Source: an uncultured Lachnospiraceae bacterium
GTDB lineage: Bacteria; Bacillota; Clostridia; Lachnospirales; Lachnospiraceae
Direction: 5' to 3'
Assembly (NCBI GenBank): GCA_949051815.1
Contig: CARQVR010000026.1
Coordinates: 1-42,458 of the forward strand
Length of the DNA: 42,458 bases
This document shows positions 33,919 to 42,457 of this stretch, in pieces. The stretch's first letter is position 1. Each line of letters opens with the position of its first letter. The translations under genes were made by a program, and so were the position numbers. The notes under the pieces were generated by a model that worked only from the letters and a program-made list of their open reading frames with translations, was not told where the DNA came from and did not search any database.

Positions 33919-33950
33919 TTATGACGTAACGTAATGAGGTATGCTATAAA
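33919..33950 (+). promoter_or_regulatory. Candidate MerR-type promoter with central palindrome
   Basis: TTATGA (33919-33924) and TATAAA (33945-33950, with an upstream TGC) are 20 bases apart, the long spacing at which MerR proteins act. The imperfect palindrome ATGACGTAACGTAAT (33921-33935) fills the spacer. Self-regulation by the following MerR gene is inferred. Confidence 0.45.
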
Positions 33951-33964
33951 ACAGGAGGTGTGAT

Positions 33965-34765
33965 ATGAACAAACATAAAGCGATACCACAAGGCTATATG
34001 ACCGTCGGTGAAGTCGCCAAAAAAATGAACGTTACTGTGCGGACATTACAACATTACGATAGAGAGGGCTTACTTTCCCCCTCTTCCATGAGTGAAGGCG
34101 GACGTAGGTTATATACAGATAAGGACATCGTCAAACTTCATCAGATTTTATCCCTCAAACATTTGGAATTTTCTTTGGACGACATAAGAAACCGGCTGAT
34201 TCCCCTTGACACACCAGATGAAATTGCTGATGTTCTGCTGGAGCAGGCAGCCGCTGTCAGGCGGAAAATAGAAAGCCTGTCCGAATTACTTAGGGAACTG
34301 GAAGCGCTGCGGGAAGAAGTCCTTCAAATGAAGTCGGTTGATTTCAAAAAATATGCGGATATTATTGTTAATTTGCAGATGAAAAACGATTTCTACTGGC
34401 TGATTAAACATTTTGATGACCAGACCCTTGACCATATTCGCAGCCGCTTTGATAAAGACAGCGGCATGGCTTTTATGAACACTTTCATGCAGCTTCAAGA
34501 CCAGGCAATCAGACTTAAAAATACAGGTGTTCCCGCAGACAGTGATGAGGGGCAGGCTTTTGCAAAAGCCTATTGGGATATGATAACAGATTTTACGGGC
34601 GGAGATATGAGTATGCTTCCCAAACTTATTGAGTTCGGGCAGTTTCTAAATACAAACCAGGAATGGAAAGAAACGCAGGAAATTGCCAACGGATATATCG
34701 GGCAGGCATTGGACTTCTATTTTTCACATTCAGGCGTCGACCCGTTTCAGGAGGAAACAGAATGA
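33965..34765 (+). CDS. MerR-family regulator with TipAS-like ligand domain
   Basis: The 266-residue protein starts with MTVGEVAKKMNVTVRTLQHYDREGLLSPSSMSEGGRRLYTDKDIVKLHQIL, the MerR winged-helix, then a coiled coil (residues ~85-120) and a C-terminal helical domain (DKDSGMAFMNTFMQLQDQAI...GQALDFYFSH) resembling the TipAS domain that binds peptide antibiotics in TipA. It shares a transcript with the ABC transporter that follows, so a drug- or stress-responsive efflux cassette is likely. The bases are more AT-rich than in the flanking ilv genes. GGAGGTG precedes the ATG. Confidence 0.92.
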   Translation: MNKHKAIPQGYMTVGEVAKKMNVTVRTLQHYDREGLLSPSSMSEGGRRLYTDKDIVKLHQILSLKHLEFSLDDIRNRLIPLDTPDEIADVLLEQAAAVRRKIESLSELLRELEALREEVLQMKSVDFKKYADIIVNLQMKNDFYWLIKHFDDQTLDHIRSRFDKDSGMAFMNTFMQLQDQAIRLKNTGVPADSDEGQAFAKAYWDMITDFTGGDMSMLPKLIEFGQFLNTNQEWKETQEIANGYIGQALDFYFSHSGVDPFQEETE

Positions 34766-35571
34766 GTGAAGCGATAAAAATAAACAATCTGACAAAGAGT
34801 TATGGAACGCACGTTGTGCTGAATGGTTTGGATTTTTGCGTGCAGAAAGGAGAAATTTTTGCGCTGCTTGGCGTAAACGGTGCGGGAAAAACCACGTCTC
34901 TTGAATGTATTGAGGGATTGCGAAAATACGACGGCGGAAGCGTTGCCGTAAATGGAATCATGGGCATTCAATTACAGTCAGCTTCTTTGCCGGAACACAT
35001 AAAAGCGCTGGAAGCTGTCAGGCTGTTTGCCAAATGGAATAAGACGCCGCTTGATCAGGAAACCCTTGCCGCGCTCGGTATTTATGCATTTTCCAAAAAA
35101 CAGTATTATCAATTATCGACAGGGCAAAAGAGACGGCTTCATTTAGCGCTTGCTTTGACACGGAATCCGGATATTCTCTTTCTCGATGAACCGACGGCAG
35201 GACTTGATGTTGAGGGACGCATCTCTTTACATGAGCAAATCCGTCAGTTAAAAGCAATGGGAAAGACAATCATATTAGCAAGCCATGACATGGCAGAAGT
35301 GGAAAATTTATGTGACCGGATTGCCATTCTTTCCGGCGGCCGGATTGCCTTTATCGGGACGGTAGAGCAGTTAGGAAAAACAATCGGAAAGCATTATAAC
35401 ATCACAATTGAAACCGAAAGCGGAATGGAACAATATGAATCCGATAATATCGGAGACGCTTTACCTGTGCTGCTTATGCAGTATAAAGAAAAAGGGGAAA
35501 CCATAGTAGATATTCAGATAGACCGGGGGTCACTGGAACAACACTTCATAAAAATTGCAAAGGGGGAGTAA
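34762..35571 (+). CDS. ABC transporter ATP-binding protein
   Basis: The 269-residue protein has Walker A GVNGAGKTT near residue 40, signature LSTGQKRRL near 122 and Walker B DILFLDEPTAGLD near 145; the order and the short length fit an ABC-2-type exporter ATPase. ATG 34762 overlaps the merR stop codon (ATGA) and follows CAGGAGG; an earlier ATG (34663) lies within merR and would add unrelated residues. The permease follows after two bases, and the substrate is unknown. Confidence 0.95.
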   Translation: MSEAIKINNLTKSYGTHVVLNGLDFCVQKGEIFALLGVNGAGKTTSLECIEGLRKYDGGSVAVNGIMGIQLQSASLPEHIKALEAVRLFAKWNKTPLDQETLAALGIYAFSKKQYYQLSTGQKRRLHLALALTRNPDILFLDEPTAGLDVEGRISLHEQIRQLKAMGKTIILASHDMAEVENLCDRIAILSGGRIAFIGTVEQLGKTIGKHYNITIETESGMEQYESDNIGDALPVLLMQYKEKGETIVDIQIDRGSLEQHFIKIAKGE

Positions 35572-35573
35572 CC

Positions 35574-36287
35574 ATGGGCGCATTTCTATATGGCGTTTCT
35601 TTACAATGGAAATTAGATATAAGGAGCAAAACGTTACTGATCACCTGCTATATTGTGCCGCTTTTATTCTTTGCAATTATGGGCGGTATATTTACATCGG
35701 TTATGCCGGAAGCGGAATATACGCTGATTCAGTCAATGACTGTGTTTGGTGTGACAATGGGCGCGCTGATTGGTCTGCCACCCACGCTTGTTGAAATATA
35801 TAGCAGCGATATCAAAAAGGTCTATAAGGCAAATGGCGTACCATTAATCCTGGGTCTTGCTTTAACAAACATTTCGGCGTTTATTCATTTGTTCATTATG
35901 AGCATTATTTTATATATTGCCGCGCCGTTTGCTTTTCATGCCAGAATACCGGAAAATCCGGGTATGTACTTTGGCGGCCTTGCTGTTTTTATTGCGGTAT
36001 CGCTCAGTATTGCCAGCATAATAGGTCTGGCGGTAAAAGATCAGGCAAAAACTTCTATGTTTTCTATTCTTATTTTTTTGCCGTCTGTCATGCTTTCCGG
36101 AATTATGTTCCCGAAGGAACTGCTTCCAAAAGCGTTTGAGACAGCAGGAAAATTATTTCCGGCTGCATGGGGATATAAGCTGTTAGCAGAAAGTGATTTT
36201 CAGTCTGAAAGCCTTTTTCCTCTGCTTTTGATTTTGGTTCTGGCTGCTGTTATGTGCATCGTTCTGCTTAGAAAAATGGATAAATAG
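35574..36287 (+). CDS. ABC-2-type transporter permease
   Basis: The 237-residue product contains about six membrane helices, for example residues ~17-40 (LLITCYIVPLLFFAIMGGIF), ~53-78, ~95-125 and ~137-165, with the last at ~212-232. It has the layout of ABC-2 exporters that work as dimers with the ATPase encoded just upstream. GGGGGAG precedes the ATG. Cargo cannot be inferred; the TipAS-like regulator suggests an antibiotic or small peptide. Confidence 0.93.
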   Translation: MGAFLYGVSLQWKLDIRSKTLLITCYIVPLLFFAIMGGIFTSVMPEAEYTLIQSMTVFGVTMGALIGLPPTLVEIYSSDIKKVYKANGVPLILGLALTNISAFIHLFIMSIILYIAAPFAFHARIPENPGMYFGGLAVFIAVSLSIASIIGLAVKDQAKTSMFSILIFLPSVMLSGIMFPKELLPKAFETAGKLFPAAWGYKLLAESDFQSESLFPLLLILVLAAVMCIVLLRKMDK

Positions 36288-36323
36288 CCATAAACAGGAA
36301 AACGAAATATATGTTAAAACCAG

Positions 36324-36342
36324 GCAGGAGCAATACTCCTGC
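36324..36342 (+). other. Perfect hairpin at the end of the ABC cassette
   Basis: GCAGGAG (36324-36330) pairs with CTCCTGC (36336-36342) around CAATA. There is no T-run, so it is a weak terminator candidate at best; it lies just before the ilvN2 promoter. Confidence 0.55.
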
Positions 36343-36350
36343 GGCAGAGG

Positions 36351-36379
36351 TTGACTTTTCTCCTTTATGTTGCTACAAT
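36351..36379 (+). promoter_or_regulatory. Sigma-A promoter for ilvN2-ilvC
   Basis: TTGACT (36351-36356) and TACAAT (36374-36379) are 17 bases apart. The leader of about 70 bases has no T-box; GTCAG (36405-36409) and CTGAC (36425-36429) could form a small hairpin. Confidence 0.78.
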
Positions 36380-36454
36380 TATTGACAGTATTTATGCCGA
36401 AAGGTCAGATGCGGAAAAATGCGCTGACAGGGAACCGGAAGGAAGGATGTTACT

Positions 36455-36955
36455 ATGCAGAAAAAGGTTTTTCAGTTGTTGGTAGATAATACATCGGGTG
36501 TTTTAAGCCGCATTGCCGGCCTTTTTTCCAGACGCGGCTACAATATTGACAGCATAACCGCGGGTGCGACGGCGGATCCCCGCTATACCCGCATTACCAT
36601 TGTTACCTCCGGTGACGACGAGATTCTGGAGCAGATCGAAAAGCAGGTGGCTAAACTGGTGGATGTGCGCGATATCAAAGAGTTAAAGCCCGGGGAGAGC
36701 GTATACCGTGAGCTTGCCCTGATTAAAGTGAGAGTGACTTCCGCCAGAGACCGTATTGACGTGTTTGCGGTGGCGAACGCATACCGTGCGGATCCCGTGG
36801 ACGTCTCTCCCGGCAGTATCACCATCGAGCTGATCGGCGATCAGGAGAAAATCGACGCTTTCATTGCTGTTCTGGACGGCTATGAGATTCTGGAAGTTGC
36901 CCGTACCGGTATTGCAGGCCTGAGCCGCGGTATCGATCAGGTCACCTATTTGTAG
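36455..36955 (+). CDS. ilvN: Acetolactate synthase, regulatory subunit (second copy)
   Basis: The 166 residues start FQLLVDNTSGVLSRIAGLFSRRGYNIDSITAG, a canonical ACT domain, followed by YRELALIKVRVTSARDRIDVF and VARTGIAGLSRG. It matches the common IlvN/IlvH more closely than the first copy, which has Cys in place of Gly in the RRGYNIDS-type motif. It is transcribed with ilvC. Having two regulatory subunits and one catalytic subunit in the window means one may serve another enzyme elsewhere. Confidence 0.95.
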   Translation: MQKKVFQLLVDNTSGVLSRIAGLFSRRGYNIDSITAGATADPRYTRITIVTSGDDEILEQIEKQVAKLVDVRDIKELKPGESVYRELALIKVRVTSARDRIDVFAVANAYRADPVDVSPGSITIELIGDQEKIDAFIAVLDGYEILEVARTGIAGLSRGIDQVTYL

Positions 36956-37033
36956 TTAGCTCAAGGGAGTTTCCCTTTCAGTTATAGAAGACATATATCA
37001 ACAACCAATCTATCATAACGGAGGAAAAGAGAA

Positions 37034-38050
37034 ATGGCAAAAATTTTCTATCAGGAAGACTGTAATCTGTCTCTTCTGGATGGCAAGACGATCGCAGTGA
37101 TCGGCTACGGCAGTCAGGGGCATGCACATGCACTGAATGCGAAGGAGTCCGGCTGTCACGTAATCATCGGTCTCTACGAGGGTTCTAAGTCATGGGCGAA
37201 GGCTGAGGCACAGGGCTTCGAGGTATATACGGCGGCTGAGGCAGCTAAGAAAGCAGATATCATTATGATTCTCATCAATGATGAGCTGCAGGCAGCTATG
37301 TACAAGAAAGACATCGAGCCGAATCTGGAAGCAGGTAATATGCTGATGTTCGCGCACGGTTTTAACATTCACTTCGGATGCATCGTACCGCCCAAGGATG
37401 TGGACGTAACCATGATCGCGCCCAAAGGCCCTGGCCACACGGTAAGAAGCGAGTATCAGGCCGGCAAGGGCGTTCCCTGTCTGGTAGCTGTACATCAGGA
37501 CGCTACCGGCAAGGCGCAGGATAAGGCGCTGGCATATGCGCTGGCAATCGGCGGCGCAAGAGCAGGCGTTCTGGAGACCACTTTCCGCACCGAGACCGAG
37601 ACAGACCTCTTCGGTGAGCAGGCAGTCCTTTGCGGCGGCGTATGCGCGCTGATGCAGGCAGGTTTTGAGACGCTCGTTGAGGCGGGATATGATCCGAGAA
37701 ACGCATACTTCGAGTGTATCCATGAAATGAAGCTGATTGTAGATCTGATTTACCAGTCCGGTTTCGCGGGTATGAGATATTCTATCTCCAACACCGCTGA
37801 GTACGGCGATTACATCACCGGTCCGAAGATCATTACCGAGGAAACGAAGAAGACGATGAAGAAGATTCTTTCCGACATTCAGGACGGTACTTTCGCGAAG
37901 GACTTCCTGCTTGACATGTCTTCCGCGGGCAGTCAGGTACACTTCAAGGCGATGCGGAAGTTAGCTTCCGAGCATCCCGCTGAGGTGGTTGGTGAAGAGA
38001 TCAGAAAGCTTTATAGCTGGAACGGCGAGGACAAGCTGATTAACAACTAA
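37034..38050 (+). CDS. ilvC: Ketol-acid reductoisomerase
   Basis: IlvC isomerises and reduces acetolactate or acetohydroxybutyrate, the second branched-chain step. The 338 residues are the short class I form. Visible are the nucleotide loop IAVIGYGSQGHAHALNAKESG, APKGPGHTVRSEYQAGKGVP, and the metal-binding acidic residues in ETETDLFGEQAVLCGG and YFECIHEMKLIVDLIYQSG. The cofactor loop GLYEGSKSW lacks the usual arginine and has Glu, so NADH use should be considered. GGAGG precedes the ATG. Confidence 0.97.
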   Translation: MAKIFYQEDCNLSLLDGKTIAVIGYGSQGHAHALNAKESGCHVIIGLYEGSKSWAKAEAQGFEVYTAAEAAKKADIIMILINDELQAAMYKKDIEPNLEAGNMLMFAHGFNIHFGCIVPPKDVDVTMIAPKGPGHTVRSEYQAGKGVPCLVAVHQDATGKAQDKALAYALAIGGARAGVLETTFRTETETDLFGEQAVLCGGVCALMQAGFETLVEAGYDPRNAYFECIHEMKLIVDLIYQSGFAGMRYSISNTAEYGDYITGPKIITEETKKTMKKILSDIQDGTFAKDFLLDMSSAGSQVHFKAMRKLASEHPAEVVGEEIRKLYSWNGEDKLINN

Positions 38051-38121
38051 GCGGTTCCCGTGTATACATACGGCAGGGTGAATGGCGTATGTAAGACGAA
38101 AGGCTGAAAATAAGAAAAAGC

Positions 38122-38168
38122 AGAGGCATTCCGCCGGTCATCCGGTCAGGGGTGCCTTTCTCCTTTTT
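38122..38168 (+). terminator. Intrinsic terminator after ilvC
   Basis: AGAGGCA (38122-38128) pairs with TGCCTTT, and CCGG-TCAT-CCGG (38134-38145) forms the top; CTCCTTTTT follows. The gap 38051-38316 holds this and AT-rich promoter-like sequence (TTGACA at 38177), with no gene. Confidence 0.8.
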
Positions 38169-38316
38169 GCTCCCTTTTGACAGCGGGTTAATATTTAGAA
38201 ATATTTAAGAACTGGCAGCGGTTTCTGTTTAGATTTCCCGGTTATGATAGAGCAGTGTTAAGACAGAGGAGAAGTGGAAAAGCGCGTGCTGTGGAAAATA
38301 GTAAGTGGAGGAACAG

Positions 38317-39030
38317 ATGATGGACTACCATATTTTGATCGTGGAGGACGACAGAGATATCAGAGAGGGCATAGAAATTTACCTGAAAAATCAGGGATAT
38401 GTCGTTTTTCAGGCTGCGGACGGCGTGGAAGGGCTCTCTGTGATTGAGAAGGAAACGATCCATCTGGCGATTGTGGACGTGATGATGCCAAGGATGGACG
38501 GGATCAACATGATGATGCGGGTGCGGGAGCTTGGATACGAGTTTCCGGTGATTATGCTCTCCGCCAAGTCAGAAGAGGTAGATAAGATCATGGGGTTAAA
38601 TATGGGGGCGGACGACTATGTGACGAAACCGTTTACCACCATGGAACTTCTGGCCAGAGTCAATTCCCATTTACGGCGTTACAGCCGCTTTCTGGAAATG
38701 AAAGACGGTAAAAAAGCGGAAGATGAGGAACGTGTCTATACGATTGGCGGACTGGAAGTACACGAGGACACCATCGAAGTATATCTGGACGGCAATCCCG
38801 TGAAGCTGACGCCCACGGAGTTTAAAATCCTTCTGCTTCTGATCAAAAGTCCCGGCAGGGTTTATTCCGCGGAGGAGATTTACGAGCGGGTCTGGAACGA
38901 ACAGGCGATTAACACGGACACAATCATGGTACATGTCAGAAAAATCCGGGAAAAGATCGAAATGAATCCCCGGGAACCAAAATATCTGAAGGTGGTGTGG
39001 GGCGTTGGATATAAAATTGAAAAACAGTGA
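38317..39030 (+). CDS. Two-component response regulator, OmpR/PhoB family
   Basis: The 237-residue protein has a receiver domain (HILIVEDDRDIREGIEIYL, phosphoacceptor Asp54 in LAIVDVMMPRMDG, Lys in VTKPF) and a C-terminal winged-helix (TIGGLEVHEDTIEVYLDG...VHVRKIREKIE...VWGVGYKIEKQ) of the OmpR type. GGAGG lies five bases before ATG 38317 and eight before the next ATG (38320). It overlaps the histidine kinase by 26 bases, its partner. Confidence 0.95.
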   Translation: MMDYHILIVEDDRDIREGIEIYLKNQGYVVFQAADGVEGLSVIEKETIHLAIVDVMMPRMDGINMMMRVRELGYEFPVIMLSAKSEEVDKIMGLNMGADDYVTKPFTTMELLARVNSHLRRYSRFLEMKDGKKAEDEERVYTIGGLEVHEDTIEVYLDGNPVKLTPTEFKILLLLIKSPGRVYSAEEIYERVWNEQAINTDTIMVHVRKIREKIEMNPREPKYLKVVWGVGYKIEKQ

Positions 39031-41371
39031 GACGAAAAATCAAAACAGACGGGAGAGGCTGCCGGGGGTTTTTGCAGCGGCGGTACTGATTCTTTCCGCC
39101 TCCCTGACTTTTCTGTCACAATATCCGGAGTTTAAGGCGCGGGCAGCGGCGGACGAGCCGGATATTCTTTCCGGAAGCGAGTTTTTACATGAAATTTATC
39201 AGGCCAATATTGTGCTCTATAAGCAGTTATGTGACTGGAAAGCCTTTTCTGAAACCGGGGAGGCGGCGTCCGGAGAGGACATATACCTCAGTGCAGAGAT
39301 CAAAAAAGCGGAGAATGTTGACGCGTACTATAATTTTGGCGGGGAATACGAAACGCCCCTTTCTTATGCGGGAGAACATCTGGATCAACTTCTTGACCAG
39401 TGGAATCTTTCTTTGCAGAACGGGCTGGCACAGCAGCTCGACTATGAAATTATGGACTGGGAGAGCGGGCAAACCTTTGCCAATACCGAACGCGCGCTGC
39501 ATTATCTTGGAACGGAGGAGGAAACCGTTTATCTGGAGGATGATTATTCCTATTACCTGAAAATGGACTTCGATGAAAGCGGGCTTTTGGATCATGTATG
39601 GGTGCGGGGCGAGGATGCGGATACCCTGGTGGAGAGTGTACAGCGCATGATGCGCAGCCGCTATCTGGAGAGAAGCCTGTATGAGAGCCTGTCTTACTCT
39701 GCCTTTGGAAATGTCAACTGGGAGGATGCCGTCTATTATAAATCGCCTGGCGGCGGTGCGGTGATGCAGATGGATCTGGCGGTTTTGAATATGCCGAAAA
39801 ACTGTACTGTCTGCTATGCGCTGACGGAGGAGCAGTTGGAAAATCTAAAGGCGTCCTCCCGCCTGTTTCTCTCCATGAGTACGTCGGGCAACTATATGAA
39901 CAGCGGCATTCAGGACATTTTCCGCCTTCTGCTTATTGTTCTTGGAATGACAGCCATGCTTCTGCCGTTTTGGAAAAAGTACCGCCTGCATGCGTATCAT
40001 CTTTTGCCGCTGCATACAGAGGTGCTGACGGTGCTGGTATTCGCCACGTTTCTCATTCTGGGAGAACTGGCCGCCACACTTGTCATGTATTCCATGTCAG
40101 ACAGTTGGGAGTACAGCCTGCCCTATATGCTCCGCAGCGTATTTCCGGGACTGAGTGCAGCGGTGGGAGCAAAAACCATTGTGTGGGTAATCAACCTCTT
40201 GTTTTTGACGATGGCATTTACCCTGTGGTTTACTTTGATTACCGCATACGCGCAGATCTATGTATTCGGCTTTCGGGGGTATGTGCGAAAACGGTGTCTT
40301 TGTTACAGAACGTTCCGTTATATGCGAGTTACAATCAGAAAAAAGCGGGCGCATATCAAGCGGGAATTTCTGCATATGGATCTGGAACAGAATATGAACG
40401 TGCCGCTGTTTAAACTGTTTCTGGCCAATTTTGTGATCCTTGCGGTCATCAGTTTCTTCTGGTTGTTCGGTGTGGTTTTGCTGATTCCGTACACGGTGTT
40501 TGTCTATGGGCTTTTGAGAAAGTATATCCGGATTGTTCAGGAACAGTATGGTGAAATGCTCAGGGCGGCCCATTCGGTGGCGGAGGGAAATTTACAGACG
40601 GAAATCACGGGAGACTGGGGTATGTTTTCCGCTTTTCAGGAAGAGCTTGCGGCGATTCAGAGCGGTTTTTCCAATGCGGTGGAGGAGGAAGTAAAGAGTC
40701 AGCGTATGCGCACGGAGCTGATTACCAATGTGTCCCATGACCTAAAGACGCCGCTTACCGCCATTATCACATACACAGAACTTTTGGGGGAGGAAGGTGT
40801 CACAGAGACACAGCGCAAAGAATATCTGTCGGTTCTTCAAAGAAAATCCCTGCGGCTTAAGACGCTGATTGAAGATCTGTTTGAGGTGAGCAAGGCGAAC
40901 AGTGGCGATGTAACTTTCCATACGGAAAAAGTGGATATCTGCCATTTGGTGAGGCAGATGTATCTGGAATATGAGGATAAGGCGACAGAGGCTGGTCTGA
41001 TCTTCCGATTCCGCTTCCCTGAGCAGAAAGTGTTCCTGATGCTGGACGGTGAAAAAACAAGCCGTATTTTCGATAACTTATATACGAATATCATCAAGTA
41101 CGCCATGCCCGACACAAGAGTATATGTGAGCGTGGAAGTGCGTGACGGGGAAGTCGGAATCGAGCTGAAAAATATTTCCGGCTATGAGCTGAATATTCCC
41201 GCCGAAAGCCTGACGGAGCGGTTTGTCAGGGGGGACAGCGCAAGAAACAGCGAGGGCAGCGGACTGGGTCTTGCCATTGCCAGAAGTTTCGTGGAACTAC
41301 AGGGCGGAAAGATGGAAATAGAGATCGACGGGGACCTGTTTAAAGTGCACTTACTCTGGAAGGGACTGTGA
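39005..41371 (+). CDS. Sensor histidine kinase with large extracellular and multi-helix membrane part
   Basis: The 788-residue kinase has an N-terminal helix (residues ~20-40), an external domain of about 250 residues, then several membrane helices around 305-325, 345-370, 395-425 and 472-505. The cytoplasmic part has the phosphoacceptor His578 in NVSHDLKTPLTAIITYTELL and the ATPase G-box GSGLGLAIARSFVELQGG. The start is TTG 39005, inside the response regulator; AAGGTGG lies 9 bases upstream, and TTG 39017 is an alternative. Its 3' end overlaps the convergent LysR gene by 21 bases. Signal unknown. Confidence 0.93.
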   Translation: MDIKLKNSETKNQNRRERLPGVFAAAVLILSASLTFLSQYPEFKARAAADEPDILSGSEFLHEIYQANIVLYKQLCDWKAFSETGEAASGEDIYLSAEIKKAENVDAYYNFGGEYETPLSYAGEHLDQLLDQWNLSLQNGLAQQLDYEIMDWESGQTFANTERALHYLGTEEETVYLEDDYSYYLKMDFDESGLLDHVWVRGEDADTLVESVQRMMRSRYLERSLYESLSYSAFGNVNWEDAVYYKSPGGGAVMQMDLAVLNMPKNCTVCYALTEEQLENLKASSRLFLSMSTSGNYMNSGIQDIFRLLLIVLGMTAMLLPFWKKYRLHAYHLLPLHTEVLTVLVFATFLILGELAATLVMYSMSDSWEYSLPYMLRSVFPGLSAAVGAKTIVWVINLLFLTMAFTLWFTLITAYAQIYVFGFRGYVRKRCLCYRTFRYMRVTIRKKRAHIKREFLHMDLEQNMNVPLFKLFLANFVILAVISFFWLFGVVLLIPYTVFVYGLLRKYIRIVQEQYGEMLRAAHSVAEGNLQTEITGDWGMFSAFQEELAAIQSGFSNAVEEEVKSQRMRTELITNVSHDLKTPLTAIITYTELLGEEGVTETQRKEYLSVLQRKSLRLKTLIEDLFEVSKANSGDVTFHTEKVDICHLVRQMYLEYEDKATEAGLIFRFRFPEQKVFLMLDGEKTSRIFDNLYTNIIKYAMPDTRVYVSVEVRDGEVGIELKNISGYELNIPAESLTERFVRGDSARNSEGSGLGLAIARSFVELQGGKMEIEIDGDLFKVHLLWKGL

Positions 41372-42253
41372 GTCCGGCCTTACGTCCTTTTCTATAAATT
41401 TTAATATGTTTTCGTTCACCGGCTGAATGCAGTGATACAAAAAACCGATTTCGCGTGGGGATATGGGTTTGGACAATTTGATTTCGATCAGGGAACCTGT
41501 CTGCAATTCCTGTTCCACAAACTGCTTTACGACGCAGGATACCCCGATCCCCATTTTCGCGAACTCAATCAGCAGATCCATCTCGTTCACTTCCAGGATA
41601 TGCAGGGGGGTAATTTTATTTTGGGCGTAATAACTGTTTAAATGTCTGCGGGAAACGTTGTCCTGATCGAGCAGCATGATATTACCCTGTTCAAAGATCC
41701 GGTCATTGTCACAGTTTAACTTATCCCGATAGGCCGGTGTGCAGACAAAGATATATTCGATTACGCCCAGAGAATGATAGACCGCCGCACCGGGAGTTTC
41801 CGGCTTCGCCACAAGCGCCAGATCAATGTTTCCCTGCTCCACCATGGAACAGGCGGCAGAGGAGGACGTACAGGTGATGGAAATGTCGGTATTGGGATAA
41901 CGCCCCGTAAATTCCTTGAGATAGGGCATGAGAAAATGTTTGCACAGCACATTGCTGGCGGCAATCCGCAGATATCCGGTGTTCTGACTGCGTTTCAGCC
42001 GCTCTTCCGTGTCTGCAAGTATCTGAAACGCTTTCTTTGTGTTTTCATATAAATTTCTTCCGTTTTCTGTCAGCTCCACCCCTTTCGACTTTCTGAAAAA
42101 GAGTGTGGTATTCAGGTTTTCCTCCAATTTTTTGATGGTTATGCTTACCGCAGGCTGCGAAATATATAACTGCGCGGCGGCTTTGGAAATGCTTTTGCAT
42201 TCGGCAGCGGCGAGAAAAATTTTATATCTGGAAAGATTATCCAGGGCATCCAT
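41351..42253 (-). CDS. LysR-family transcriptional regulator
   Basis: The 300-residue product has the N-terminal winged-helix (YKIFLAAAECKSISKAAAQLYISQPAVSITIKKLEENLNTTLFFR) and a periplasmic-binding-like effector domain (LRIAASNVLCKHFLMPYLKEFTGRYPNTDISITC). GGAGG on the minus strand lies eight bases before ATG 42253, so I chose that start over the ATG at 42271. The target is probably the divergent gene beyond the right window edge. It is the only minus-strand gene. Confidence 0.94.
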   Translation of the reverse strand: MDALDNLSRYKIFLAAAECKSISKAAAQLYISQPAVSITIKKLEENLNTTLFFRKSKGVELTENGRNLYENTKKAFQILADTEERLKRSQNTGYLRIAASNVLCKHFLMPYLKEFTGRYPNTDISITCTSSSAACSMVEQGNIDLALVAKPETPGAAVYHSLGVIEYIFVCTPAYRDKLNCDNDRIFEQGNIMLLDQDNVSRRHLNSYYAQNKITPLHILEVNEMDLLIEFAKMGIGVSCVVKQFVEQELQTGSLIEIKLSKPISPREIGFLYHCIQPVNENILKFIEKDVRPDSQSLPE

Positions 42254-42277
42254 ATCATGGCCTCCATTCATAATTTA

Positions 42278-42298
42278 AATTTATATATTTTATAAATT
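42278..42298 (-). promoter_or_regulatory. Perfect palindrome AATTTATA-TATTT-TATAAATT upstream of lysR
   Basis: Two 8-base arms with a 5-base spacer lie between the candidate promoter and the LysR start. It may be an operator for LysR itself; AT-rich sequence makes chance possible. Confidence 0.45.
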
Positions 42299-42310
42299 AC
42301 ATATATTTGA

Positions 42311-42339
42311 ATTATATCATTAACGGAATTATACTACAA
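42311..42339 (-). promoter_or_regulatory. Promoter of the LysR gene
   Basis: On the minus strand, TTGTAG (42339-42334) and a perfect TATAAT (42316-42311) are 17 bases apart, about 58 bases before the start codon. Confidence 0.6.
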
Positions 42340-42395
42340 GAAAGAATAAAGATTCCAGATGCTGCCGATGGAACAATCGTTACTTTTTACACCCG

Positions 42396-42457
42396 CACCA
42401 TGTACTTGCTGCATGGTGTCGGAGCCAGCGCCAAAATGCCGGTTTTTGGGCATTTTG
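42396..42457 (+). repeat. Two inverted repeats at the window end
   Basis: CACCATG (42396-42402) faces CATGGTG (42412-42418) across nine bases, and CAAAATGCC (42432-42440) faces GGCATTTTG (42449-42457) across eight. The second lacks a T-run within the window. No gene is seen between 42340 and the edge. Confidence 0.6.

Noticed and set aside
36380..36454. T-box or leader-peptide attenuator before ilvN2
   Set aside because: The leader is too short, lacks the T-box sequence and has no branched-chain codon run or terminator.
39970..40413. Additional plus-strand reading frame within the histidine kinase gene
   Set aside because: It lies wholly inside a clear kinase gene in another frame, with no ribosome site or domain.
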